Positions 35,496 to 47,574 of a stretch of DNA of 64,000 nucleotides are shown piece by piece (within the stretch, counting starts at the first letter, position 1; each line of letters begins with the position of its first letter). The notes under the pieces are model-generated. The model was not told the DNA's origin. It ran no database searches and worked only from the letters and a program-made list of their open reading frames with translations. Origin of the DNA: Ooceraea biroi (taxonomy: Eukaryota > Arthropoda > Insecta > Hymenoptera > Formicidae); contig NC_039506.1 of assembly GCF_003672135.1 (NCBI RefSeq), positions 24,026,497 to 24,090,496 of the forward strand. Reading direction: 5' to 3'. The position numbers were made by a program, and so were the translations under genes.

Positions 35496-35535
35496 TATAT
35501 AATACTATTATTTATTATATAATAAATAACACAAA

Positions 35536-35816
35536 TCCTATTCTAAAAAAAGGCGTTAAAGGTGTTATTTATTTCATCATGTTTCATCCATACAAATTTG
35601 ACAGAATTGACAACTGCCGTTTTCACGTTCCTAAGAAATAATAAATTAATATAACCGCACTGACAGCCACTATGACATTCTGACATTCGCAACACGAAGT
35701 TCAAGTCACACGAAGTTCGAGCCAAGCGAGAGAACCAATCAGCATCGCGGAAAAGAGGCCTCAATATTCAATAAAAAAGAACTTCACGAAGTTAACACGC
35801 CTTTTTTAGAATAGGA
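35536..35816. mobile_element. Small TIR element (MITE-like, about 280 bp)
   Basis: The left end TCCTATTCTAAAAAAAGGCG (from 35536) is the reverse complement, within one base, of the right end CGCCTTTTTTAGAATAGGA (to 35816). No clear target-site duplication is visible and no transposase is encoded. It follows directly after the tandem array. Confidence 0.65.
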
Positions 35817-36854
35817 ACTGCTCGTATAAATATATCGACGCGATGTAGCAATCTGTTAAAATATATTTCTCGCTACGGAATCTCTTAAGGTACCGACAAT
35901 CTGTTTTTGCGCTGCAAAATAAAATTCAATCAATACTTATATAATACGATTTGATTTCTGTTCGCCGTTCCATCGTGATCACGTGACCGCGGCTACTTAC
36001 TACGCTCCGCGACTTACATCCGCACTGCGCATATCATAATCAATTTTTATAACGCGCTATAAGCTTCATGTTTTAACTAATAGAGTCGAAATTGCACAGG
36101 TGCGAGCACGTTGTAATATTCAGCGCGCCGCGCTGAATTTATTAGATGTTAGAAAGATATGAGTTCGCGAATAGGCGGCCGCGTTCCTAATCCCTAACGG
36201 ATGCTTCGATAAGCTCTCATCGTAGTCGCGATCATACCTACGTAGTATCATGCGTTACGCACCCAAATGTAAGAATTATAAATTGTACAATTATGTTAAC
36301 AATTGCATCAAAATGTAATAGAAATTAGTTTTAAATCTAGCGGAGATTGCAGCAGATCCGACAATCTCGAGTCGCATAAAGTCGCATAAAGTCGCAAAGT
36401 GGCTCGTCATTTTTATATTGTCCGTCGAACCGATTACAAGTACATAAGTTATATTCCACGTAATATGTTATTGAATATTTGAATAAATGTAAATAAATGT
36501 TTTAAATATTATCAAAACGCATATTTCAGCGTATCCATCCACGTCGAACGCATTAATTTGTTTAAGTTTCATGAGGACTTGAGTACATAAAGTCACTAAA
36601 ATGCATCTCCCATCACGAATATTTCGATAATTTTCGTAATTAATCAATCATATGTATGCAACTGTGTTCATTTAATTAGATATAATACAGATGTTAATAA
36701 TATACGAATAACTATAAATGTGTAATTTAATTAAGTAAATGCATATAATGTAATTAAGTAAACTTAACTTGACATTAAAATTTGCTGAGGAATATGATCG
36801 CGCAAACGTAGAAATTATTACGGAAAAAGCTAAATCGTAAATATATTCAGATAG

Positions 36855-36980
36855 ATATTTCTTGAAGAATATATTTTACGATTTCAACTAACAAAACTAT
36901 AAATTGAAACAATGAAATTAATGTTGCTTCCTCTCCCTTTATGTTTCAGAGATATTGAATTGACCAGCGAGAATACATAC
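36855..36980. repeat. Dispersed repeat fragment, partner at 37925-38066
   Basis: ATATTTCTTGAA, CT(A)TGTTTTCAG-like sequence and the following GA(A)TTGAC-A-CG block occur in the same order about 1.08 kb further on. The second copy has gained a CA repeat in its middle. Confidence 0.5.
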
Positions 36981-37164
36981 GCGCGTCACAAAAGTTTCGC
37001 AAATAATTATCAAATGCATCGTGCGAAAATCAACGCAACGTGAGTGCCGTATCTTGTCGCGTGAAATAGTCGTATCGGAAGTACCATTTTTTCGCGAGTG
37101 TTCCAATGAACCACTGAGAGGAGAAAAAGGGTCAGGATATAGACATCGGTTGATTGCAGAATCC

Positions 37165-37575
37165 ACCGGAAGATAAGTTTACAAATCTTCCTGATTATCT
37201 TACTGTTGAAAAAATCATATTTAGTCATTTAATTGACATGAATACTATGTACTAAAACATGTCCGAACAAATTAACATAATTATACATATACTCCAGTGT
37301 GTTGTAGATCTTTTTCGCATTGTAGTAGTCATATGGAATCAAAATATATATAATACAATTCTTAAAAATATATATAATTCTTAATAAAAATTCTATATAA
37401 TAAAATATATGTCAAAATATTAAATTCTATATTAATATTAGTTACCTTTGAAATTGCCAGCACACAAAACAACATCAACAACCTTGAGCGCTACTTTAAG
37501 CGAGATTAGCCTTCAACGCAAGAACATTAATGCGGGTATTATTCTCTACATAACATTATTAATTAAAAATTATAA
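37165..37575. repeat. AT-rich dispersed repeat, copy 2
   Basis: The partner of 27143-27540. It keeps TTACTGTTGA, TCATTTAATTGACAT, TATGTCAAAATATTA and ATCAACAACCTTGAG. It has extra TATA-rich insertions relative to copy 1. Confidence 0.65.
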
Positions 37576-37924
37576 TAATTATAATTGCGAGTTTAAAATG
37601 TTATCAAAAAGTTTAGCATATTCGAGCGGATGCGTGCAGATCTGAAATGCATTAGTTCAATTATATTTTGTCGGGATTCAAAAACATAAATTCGAGACAT
37701 GTCCCAGCTTTTGAATATTTCAATAGCTTCGATTATTAATCACATTTATAGGATTATATTCATATACCTAAATACAGTACAGATATTAAACAAATAAGTA
37801 TAAATTTAGCTAAATAAAAAATAAAAAATGAACATAAAACTTTGATAACAAATCGATCCTTTTGCGAGTGTGAGAAAGTATTGCAAAAAGTTCATGAATA
37901 CATAAAATAATAATTCATAAAAAT

Positions 37925-38066
37925 ATGCACAAATATTTCTTGAAAAATAAATTTCATGATATAAAATAAACACTAAAGCAATACTAAACTCACACACACA
38001 CACACATACACACACACACACACACTTTTTCTATGTTTTCAGTAATACCGAGTTGACTAACGGGCG
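37925..38066. repeat. Dispersed repeat fragment, partner at 36855-36980
   Basis: Shares ATATTTCTTGAA and, after a CA-repeat insertion, TATGTTTTCAG and GAGTTGAC blocks with the copy 1.08 kb upstream. Confidence 0.5.
37990..38025. repeat. (CA)n microsatellite
   Basis: About 17 CA units with one ATA interruption. Confidence 0.9.
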
Positions 38067-38205
38067 AAAATATTGCGACCGACTCTGCGCGTTTTACACG
38101 TTTTATAAAATATTAGGGAGTAGTTTCTGCGAGATACACTGTTAATACAAAATTAACGTATGCATATAAGTGGAAGCAAAAACATTATAATTTTATAATT
38201 TTATA

Positions 38206-38300
38206 AAAAATAAGAAATATTATGGAATTATATGATCAGTTGCTGCTAATGGGGTAATACGATGTTCAATATTGTCAAGAATTGTTTTATATTTATTCAC
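38206..38300. repeat. Dispersed repeat fragment, copy 2 (partner at 34506-34600)
   Basis: Shares the AGTTGCTG, GGGTAATACGA and TTTATAT blocks with 34506-34600. It is followed at about 38300 by CTCTTTCCGAG, reminiscent of the tandem-array unit at 34.9 kb. Confidence 0.55.
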
Positions 38301-41300
38301 GGTCTTTCTCTTTCCGAGATGATTCACGAACGGTTGGTTCAGGCTTCACAATGACACAGCAACGTGGATATCGTGCATGGAATATTGTACGAGTGTGTTG
38401 GATGCGCTTCTGCAGTGGCTGATAAACGCATCGCGTAACAAAGCATGATTACCGCCCGTTTCCAGAACGGAATGAGTTTTGTAGCTGTTAAAATTGACGC
38501 CGTGCGTTCAGGTTTTGCTTCGTTCTCGCGATGATTCGAGCAAACCACCGCGCGGAACAAGACGACGATGATCGCGGCCACGTTTATGATCCGCTCAGCG
38601 ATATAATATATCCCCGGCAATGTATACTCGGCTGCAACCACCCTCTCTTTCCCTACGTGCGTTGCAAAAAGCACCCCGTTCGCGGCACAAACATCGTTCA
38701 TCATTCTCAATATCGCCTTCCTCCTTGCTTTACCTTGCGTCTAGCGCGTTGACGCAGCGGGTACCTTGAAAAATCCGCCGCTAGTTAGTCGTTGGATCGA
38801 TAAGCGATTAATCATAATCTATCAATTTGCGGTACCGTCCGCCAATTTGCTCGCGCATGGACCGCGCCTTAATATTTACCATCTATGACCACCGAGCACC
38901 GGCCGATTTCAGGCAAGAAGGCTTCAAAATGCATTTACGAGCGTGCAGCAGCGCGCTATCTTTACCTGGCGAATTTTTTCCAGCGTCCATCAAACTTAAT
39001 AAGCTTTGATATTAAACGCTGCGCGTGATCAATTTAAATACCACGATTAAATCGTTGTATCCGACATGATACATTTTGTGGGTTGATAAGAACGCGGAAA
39101 TAATAAACGCTACATCGTGCATCATTACGATCGTGCGATTCGCTTTGTTCCGCCGCGCAATGACGCAACGATGATGTTTTTCCTGGATAATTCCGGGATC
39201 TCGCTCTTTGCCGCCGAATGTCCGCTTACGTAGAACGCGCGTATGCGATGATACATCGTCGCGCGTGCAAGAGAAAAGCCGATCTGCACGTACGTACGAG
39301 CGGCGCGGGCGTCGCAAGAAGCCGCACGCGAGCGGCATAAATCACGCGACGCGGAAACAAAAAATTTAAACGCCGTCCTATTCCCTCAAGTCATGCGGCG
39401 CGTTCCTCCTTTTTCGGGTCGACGGTTACCATGCGCCTCCACGTGAAACGGAAGACGGGAGATGCGGGGGAGGGTGCAGGTCACACCCCGTCTGTGTCCC
39501 GGGGAGGAAATGGGGGTGGAAACGCGGGCGCCGGAAGTCGCCGGTCGCTGTGAGAACGCGATTTAGGTCCCACAAAATGTACTCCTTAGAAATAGCCGGG
39601 CCCGGTCGTTCCAATTAACCCGCCACGTTGTACGCGATATTAGTCGGCTGTTGACAGTGGCACCGATAGCATCTTTCGACAGGCCGTATCTCTCGTGCTC
39701 GCTTATTATTCATTAAACTTTAGAGCGCGGCTACAGTAGCCTCGTCGAGAGACGAGACACGCGCGGTACCATCACGCTTCTGCTCATCACGATTTTCCAA
39801 CGCGCGGATTTTCCGGACAAGAGTTCGCTCCAAGTTTCCCGCCACCGGCATACAACGAACAATCTCTGCACTCTCTGGCTATGTTCGTACGGATTTATCA
39901 ACATGTTAATGCTTTAAACGTATTGTGTCGTTTGCGCCGGATTGTTTAGGTCGCTTGCTGTTCAATTACAGTTCGAATTCGCGTCGACTGCGGGAATTCG
40001 CATTGTGAAATTCTCTCTCCCCTTTTTTCCTCGCTTTCCAATTGACATTTGTTAATTTTCAAGATAATAAACGTTAATTCCATCTTGGATGTCAATGCAG
40101 CTGTAATAATCGCGAGTGAGATATTCCTTAAGGATTTGAGATGTAAACGCGTATTTCCGCTAACGGATGTAGGAAAATTTCTTCCCGTAGGACGATTGTT
40201 CACCGCGGATTTGGCGAACGCAGCGCGTCTCGCCGTCTCGCCCTCATTTCGTTTCTATTTCTCGACACTCTATCTTCTCCCATGGGAACCGACGCGCGAG
40301 CCGGTTCCGCCTCTTTTCCTTACCTTTCCTGTGCTTTGCCTTGGTCTGCTATGTCGCGCATCTGCTTCTGAAATTTTCATTCCGGCTGCTCAGAACAGCC
40401 GTTCCGCCGTGTATCGGCGTCGGAGGATCGGTCAATATCGCTTCGAGCGTTATCCACCAGCGTTCTGCAATATTGAGTCCGCGTGTCGTTCTCGCATATG
40501 GTAGCTCGTGAATTGATTAACTCCATTTTAGCGAAATTAATAGCGCGTCGCGTTGTTTTCTCTTAAAAAATCCGAGATTTGTTTAACCGCAATTTTAATG
40601 ACGTATCACTAGTTTTGGCTTTATGCTTTTATCCGAGATATTTTTTTAAAATCACTTACATTCACTTAAATGCACATAAGTAAATCCACAATAAGCGACC
40701 AGAGCTTGAAAAGGTTAATGTTGTTACAACTGGGATGTGCATTTAATATTAGATTCGTTTTCTCTCCGTTTGTTTTCAAGTTTGTTATAAATTTCAGTAC
40801 GTTCATAATTAATATTGTAATTAATGTTTGCTTGAGGAAATGATATGCATGGTATTACACGAAACGCAATAACACTCGCAAGTACACATCGCCGAGATAA
40901 TTTGCGTTTTTGGAACTTTTCCGTTTCACCAAGGAAAACTTTCGCCGGAGCTAACTGAAAAACACACGACGCTACCGCGAATGGATTAACGTCGCATTTT
41001 AATTGACAGTCCATTATGTAGCCCGAAGTTTTAATTAACTGGAAATTTTGCTGAGACCCTGCTGTTGTTCGTATAGGAAGTTGCAAAGTAATTGGTTAAC
41101 GGGTAATTAAACGATAAAAATGGCAACCAAAGTTTGTTCGTACATTATAATTTATTCAACTGTTATCATATTTAACAATCATCATGTTTGTAGTCCTAAT
41201 AAATAATTGATGAACGAAAGCGAAAAGTCTTCAGTAATCGCACATTGTCTTTTACTGATAGGTCGATATTAATATCGCATTCTGCATTCGTTTACATAAA

Positions 41301-44300
41301 AGTGAAACTATTTCTAAAGCACTACTGGTTTCTTCCTTTCCGATGAGAATCATCTTGTCGTGATAAAGAAGTCCAACTGCAGCTGCTTAAGAATTCTTTG
41401 GTCTATGGCATGCAGTCTTTCATCGCGCGAATCCGCGCTGACTGTGTTTAAAAAAGCATGCTTAGTGCTCAGTTTTCTATGTATTATATTCGTATTGTAA
41501 AGTACGACAAGATAATCGCATACCAAAATATGAAGATATTTCATAAATGAAATTTAAATTATATTTAAAAATAGATATAATACAAATTTCTTAGGAGATA
41601 AGTTAGTTTCTTAAAGGGATAAGTCTTAAAGAGAACATATACACGTCATTTGATGAACAAACTCGTATACTCAGACAATGTTATAAATAATTTTCATTTT
41701 GATTGTTGTAAATCAAGTCGCGTTATTCGATAAAAGCAGTATGTAAAATGCTCGCGCGTAAACTCCCATAACATTTTTCTCTTATCCAGTTACACCGTTT
41801 ACATTCTCTGTACTTCGGCATTTGCACTTTACATTCTCGTTCCGTAGTTCGACGCCCGAGACTTATTCGCTATTGAAATTGCTCCGCACAATTGTCATGG
41901 ACAACTTGAAAATTACGCGGAACTTTCCGCATCCGCGGAAATTCGAAAGTTGACGGCAAGCTGACCGGGGGTCTGAGGGGACTACGGAGTGCCACGTATC
42001 AGAGTAAACACCGATCGGAAAGTTAGTCGCAGGTCCAAATGGAGTCGAGTCCGTAAAAGTTACTGGTCAGCAAACAAATCCCTCTTCGTGGTCACGATAA
42101 CGGTGACGGAGCAGGGGAATTGGCCGCGCTGTTCCGAAATGGGTCAATCCGGAGTAGAAGACGCGGTCGACGTCCATTTGGCTCGCCCTCTTCCTGTCCG
42201 CGATCCGATAAAACGACAGAGGTGCACACAATACAGGAGTTCTTATATTTTTTTAATGATTGAACGTTTGAATGCCGAACGGACAACAAACTATTCCTCG
42301 GGAAATAGAATGAGGATTGTCGAAAATTGGAGCAACCATCTTTTGTTATACTCTTGCAAATGCGTTGTATTTTCAGACGCAGATCGGGACAACAACGGAT
42401 ATTTATCGTGATTAAACGTGCAAAACAAGAGTCCTGTGCTAATAAAATAGACGCTGCCCCAATTTAAATCCGAGATTTATTATATTTACATTATATTAAT
42501 TTACATTTATGTGGAATAATTTCCGAATTAATATCTATTAATATTATGTACATGTGTGTGCGTGTATACGTTTTCTTTCAACCGGAAATATGCAGCCATG
42601 ATGAAACGCGTGCATCCACGTACCTACACATCGGCGAGATTGTTCATGTGATTCACTTGATTCGGCGATATCGCCTCTGTCGTCGCGACAGGACCGGGCC
42701 CGCGGTAATCTGAAAATTCCACGCGAAAGCCGAGAATCTGCGCCGCGTATTTCGCACAGGATTAGTTCGCTGAATGTGCACAACTTTTCGCGTAAATTAA
42801 ATTTGCTCCCCATCACCGTCCACGCTGTACCTACTATTTCGCCGATATATATCGCGCATAATTTCATCATTTTCCACTTTGCACCGTAACTTCCCGCGCA
42901 TTAGCGCGCTCCGTGCGCGTTACTCGCGCACCAAATTGGGACACAAGACTGCGCCGTTCTTCACCATGGTGTCGTCCCGCTTAAGGTCGCGTATCCGCGC
43001 GTTCTCGAGGATGATCGAAACATGATTGAATCTCGCCTAATATTGGGTACTCGCCGTCCGATCCGAATTGTCGATCCACCACGCCCAATTCCATTTTCTC
43101 ATATCGTCCCCCATATCGTGAATCCTCTTGCTCTTTCTCTCGTGTCTCAGAAATGTTACTCCGCTTTAACGAGCTTCGCGGCGCGGGACGACGCGTCGCG
43201 ACATCCTCCCTTGGCGCGCGAGCGCCACATTTATCCGGGCTTATTTTAAAGCGACGACATTCTTTCTCTCTTTCTCTGTTTCTATCTCTTACGGAGGTAT
43301 CCGAGTTAAAAGTATGTCGAGCTCGCGCACATATGAGCTCGGAGGAGAGCCACAGACTGCTTCGTACAAAAATCCAGGAGATTATGTTTCTTTACGTACT
43401 CGGGCTGACGTTAACGCGCCGCGTTTCTCACTCATCCCCGGCATCCTTTCTTCCGCGCGAACGCTGCATATGTCCGGAATTTAAGCCCTTTATGCGCTCG
43501 TACGATACACAAACCAGGAGCGGGCGCCGTCGAGGGACGCTTCCTAACGCTTATGAATTAAACGTCGATTCGCGACGGGCTTCGCGGTACGGGTAAACGA
43601 GACGAGAGCTCGCACCTTTAAATCGGCATTACGAACACACTCGCGTCGCGGAAATGTTCATATAAAAATAGCTTGGTGTTGTAATCTCCTATAATAATAA
43701 CATCGAGGACAAGAAAAATTAAATTCGATGCAAGCAGATGTGGCTGAAACGCGGCTGGTTACACAGTTTATCGATACGTGACGTGTGAATAACGATGAAA
43801 GCAGGACAATAAAATTCATACAGATGCGACGTGGTGCCGCGCGAGCAATTAAACGTTAAAAACGACCGTGGGGGTTAACGTTAATTTCACGAAGGGCAAT
43901 AACGCGGGGCGCGTATTACGCATTCCCGGGTAATTTTATGGAGTTCCAATTAACATTTCGCCTACGTTACCGCGCGAAAACGGCGGGAGAAAATTTCCTA
44001 CATACGTTTCCTGAATTTAATACGGAAGCCACAAACGGTCGGGCGGGGTATGTATGCACAATGTAAATGTAGGAAATTATATTTCACACGTATGTGTATG
44101 TGCGCGCGGGGGGGATTAACGTATTTGCAGTCTCGGCGCTGAGTTGAGCGTAGTGGCGCCGAGAATTGTGTCGGCATTCGCCTAATTTGCATATAAATCG
44201 CGTAATAATGTTATGCAATAATAATGCGGACTCGTGAAATATGACTTGTTGATCGACACACGATAATGCGTATAAACAGTGTCAATAGCGAAGGTGCCAG

Positions 44301-44923
44301 AGGCACCGATGATGCGCGACACGTCGAAAAACACGTCGATGACTCCGTCATGTTAATTGTCATACCAATCAGTATCACGCATCGCTACCAATTAGATCAT
44401 GCACAGCTTCATGCAACTCGTCCGACAATCGCAACGTGCAATATTTAAGCGATGCGATATTTTATTCAGGCGAGAGCGAACCGCTTCGCCTTAGCGTCTC
44501 GTGTTATTCGACGCGAGCAGACAGGTTCTTCGTAGCACTGAGAGCAGAAACGTGCACGTGGCGTCGTTCTTCTCGGCGTTTCTTCAGCGTAAACTCTCTT
44601 TTCATGAATTTTACACCTTCGCGCGACTTCCATGTCGTAAGATGATCACTCTCACGCGCTCCACTTCCTCGACTACTTCGAGGCGACTTCTAATTAGCCA
44701 TTCTCGCAATTCACCCTCGCGCGTGGTAGCCACATGCGCTTCGGTAGCGCATCGGTAAAATTGATGGCAATAACGCAAACAGTGCGAGCAGCGTTTCGCG
44801 GAGCTCGTAGTGCGCACTGCGGGCGATACCGGGACGCGAATTCACGTCTCGCGTATTTTCGTCCCAATTTCGTGCGAATATTTTGCAGCCGGGTGCTGAT
44901 ACAAAGACAGAGCCGAATTGATC

Positions 44924-45189
44924 TATTTAAATACGCGCAGTCGTCGACGCAAACGTTCGAGCGAGTCGTGCCGCACCGCAGCTCAAACCGTCAATCAATC
45001 TACGCGCAAACAACAGAGATCGCGGAGTGTTGTTGAAATTGCGAGTTGCGCCAGTTGCCGGCGGAACTGCGCTCGCGTTGCGAGAGAAGGAGGGACCAAG
45101 AGGAGTGAGCCCGATCCTACCGAATCACTCTCTCGTTCGGTGAGCACAACAGGGCGATAAACCCTTAGTACGGTCGTTAGCCGCGAAAG
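44924..45189 (+). promoter_or_regulatory. Candidate promoter and first non-coding exon of an unidentified gene
   Basis: GCGCAGTCG (A44939) resembles an initiator. AGTCGTG at 44964-44970 matches the downstream promoter element consensus but lies about two bases closer than ideal. TATTTAAAT at 44924 is too near to be this start's TATA box. From 44939 to 45189 there is no ATG. The block ends at CGAAAG|GTGAGA (GT at 45190), with an alternative donor TTCG|GTGAGC at 45140. Its coding exons would lie downstream, perhaps outside the window. No product can be named. Confidence 0.35.
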
Positions 45190-47045
45190 GTGAGAGAGGG
45201 CCGCGTCGGAAAACGCGCACCGACCGAAGAACTCCCTCGGGTACTCGAAATCACCGCGTTAATTCCGAGGTGTCTGGAAGTGGCTGAGTTGGGGCTGCCG
45301 ACGGTGCATACGTAGGCACGCCTTCCGTAAACTCCGCTTCGAGGCTGCTGCGAGGCGTCGGTGCATCTCGCAGCGCGCGTATACCTTCGCGCCGAGCACC
45401 GTGTTTGGTGCTTGGAGTATGGTTTGGAGTATGGTGTTGCGAGGTGAATGGTGGTAAGCCGGTTGTGTGGTGAGGGTGCGCGAGAAACGCGCCACGCGGG
45501 ATCGGAAAGGCCATTCTTGTCTCTGAGCTAGGCTTGTGCTCGCTGAGGGTTGCTGCTTGTGCTTGTCGCCTCGCGACAGCTATTCCAAGGCGACGAAAAC
45601 GCTCCGGCTTCCACGTCCGCCGGCTTTGAGATGCAATGCGATGCTGCGAGGAACTCACGGATCAGAATTGCGATGGACGCGCTCGTGCACGTATTCGGGA
45701 TGGATTGTCGACTTTGTTAATACAATGTTGATGTCGAATGTCTGATCGGAAACGTTAAAAACCGGCTAAGTCATTTAATTATGCACGATATGCTTTGATA
45801 CACGATTTGCTCTGAAATAAATCGCTGCGCGGTGGTATCAGTGTGCAGTTTATAATTTATATACCTATTTCAAACTATTACCTGCTCTTATATGTTTTAG
45901 AAGAGCCAAACCATTCGTTTCACCATCACGGATATTGAATGCGCATATTGAATGCAGCGCGAAAATTCCAGATACATTATCGCAGCGCGAACGTTTGCGG
46001 AAAGTTTGATTATCCTAAATATTCCTCGATGATATTTCAATACCAAATTTTACGGCGGTTCTCTCTTGCTCGGTATTCGCACGAAATTCTCGATTACTCG
46101 ATGCTCCTGGGGAAACATCAGTTAGATGCGAGGAGAAAGAATACATTCGGCCGTCAAGAGCGGCGCTGCTCTCGAGAACAATGCACATGCAGGTCAATCG
46201 TAAATAGTAACGCGCGATTGTCGATAGAAACTTTTAAAAATCTGCATAGGGTTTAATTAGAGTACCTTCGTCCGCATTCAGATCGTGAGATGAAAGCCAT
46301 TAGAGGTAAATCTCTAATGAATTTCGCCGCCGTTACTAATCTTGTTGCAGGTTTTAGTTAAAACATCACGAGCAAATTGATCGTTTTAGCCGTTACTTAA
46401 TTCCCTGCTGGATATTTGACCGCTTGAAAACATCGGTTTAAAATTCCCATTATCCAATAACACGCGCGCATCCTCGTACGGTAAATAGAAAGAAACGATG
46501 CCAGAGTATTCATAAGCGCACGTGACGTGTGCAGAATTCGAGTGCGGCTCTCGTGCTCCTGTTCCTGAGAATTGCGATGAATTTTGGATGAACGACGATG
46601 AATGCATGCATAATTCCGGTCCCGACGTATCCACGCGGCTCCAGACGCGTGTACGCATATACACGCACGATTTTTATATATATTTTGTATCGATTTCTCG
46701 GTGACCACAAATGCGCGCTGTATGGTTGCTCGCAATGCATTTCCGATCGAGCCCGATCATACCGTGCTTTTCCGGCTTCTAAAGTCTCAGTTTCCAAACT
46801 ATTGAAATGGAAATATTTTTCTTCGCTTTGAATCGCCGTGTTCCATGTTCGAGTGCGCGAGATGATAACCGATAGTTATTATCGACAGGATATTTTTCCC
46901 AATAAAATTACAGCTGATGATCCATTTTGATTGAATAATGTTTAATGAAATTGTAATAATGGATCTATTCAGTTATCGGTAAATTAAATTTCAGAAATAG
47001 AAATGAAATGTAAATTATTTTTTGAGTGCTGTTGAAACGGTTTTA
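45190..47045. other. Gene-less stretch (possible intron)
   Basis: No supported exon. A minus-strand frame, 45251-45658, is His/Pro/Thr-rich and unrecognised. The rest is mixed CpG-rich and AT-rich DNA. Confidence 0.4.
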
Positions 47046-47306
47046 ATGGAGAATCTGCTGCATTCATTGGAAGGATGCATCGAGTCGTTGTTGGCTGCTC
47101 CCGAAATTCTGGTAAACACGGCACTTTATCTCTTCTTCTTGCAACTGGTCGAATTAATGATTCTCATAAGCTCGACAAGTAATTATGTTCTTGTTTGCGA
47201 GCGTACAGCACCCGGCGCGGCGGCGATTGAGAAGTTAATTACGCTGACGACAAATAAGGCAGTCTCTTATAACTTGGGCGTAAATACAGCGACGCAGCAT
47301 GAATAA
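47046..47306 (+). CDS. Candidate 86-aa small protein with one membrane-spanning helix (unrecognised)
   Basis: An ATG-initiated ORF with low Arg/Ser content, unlike the surrounding chance frames. It has an amphipathic start (MENLLHSLEGCIESLL) and a hydrophobic helix at about residues 22-43 (ILVNTALYLFFLQLVELMIL). A mixed polar region with TAPGAAAIEKLI follows. AATAAA lies 309 bases downstream at 47615. An in-frame stop at 47004 precludes joining to the nearby TTTCAG acceptor (ending 46994). No homology is recognised; chance is a serious alternative. Confidence 0.22.
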   Translation: MENLLHSLEGCIESLLAAPEILVNTALYLFFLQLVELMILISSTSNYVLVCERTAPGAAAIEKLITLTTNKAVSYNLGVNTATQHE

Positions 47307-47536
47307 TTCATCGCTCTACTAGTACGCGATTATAGCACGGGGAATGATGTATAATCACTTAGCAGTTGTCTCGGATTGTTTCATCAATTTTACATTGTCT
47401 CTCGCTACACGAGTCTCATCTTAAGATTGGCACGCTCGGCGCAAAATCTATAGATTCGTCGTGATAGCTTGTCACTGTAGCGCTGGAAATTAGATTAACA
47501 GATTAATTATCCTGTCTCGAGATAGAAAGAGGCATG

Positions 47537-47574
47537 TATATAAAAGCAGCAGCCGCTTGTTTGCGTTTGCAGTA
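47537..47574 (+). promoter_or_regulatory. Candidate TATA/Inr core promoter
   Basis: TATATAAAAG (47537-47546) matches TATAWAAR fully and is followed by GCAGCAGC. TTGCAGTAG has its A at 47571, 34 bases from the first T of the TATA box, slightly longer than the usual 30-31. No coding exon can be connected to it. Confidence 0.35.

Larger units (their letters stand above)
35817..44920. other. Gene-less stretch
   Basis: No exon is recognised. 36.2-38.3 kb is AT-rich and contains dispersed repeat copies at 36855-36980, 37165-37575, 37925-38066 and 38206-38300, plus a CA microsatellite. 38.5-44.9 kb is mostly CpG-rich with chance frames (for example 40049-40504, 41989-42411, 43153-43596). Confidence 0.5.

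Noticed and set aside
41989..42411. 140-codon + strand frame
   Set aside because: Begins without ATG, lacks any recognisable domain, and lies in stop-poor CpG-rich DNA.
45251..45658. 135-codon minus-strand frame, His/Pro/Thr-rich
   Set aside because: Low-complexity translation of a GT-rich block; no splice context and no known domain. It also overlaps the start of a putative + strand intron.
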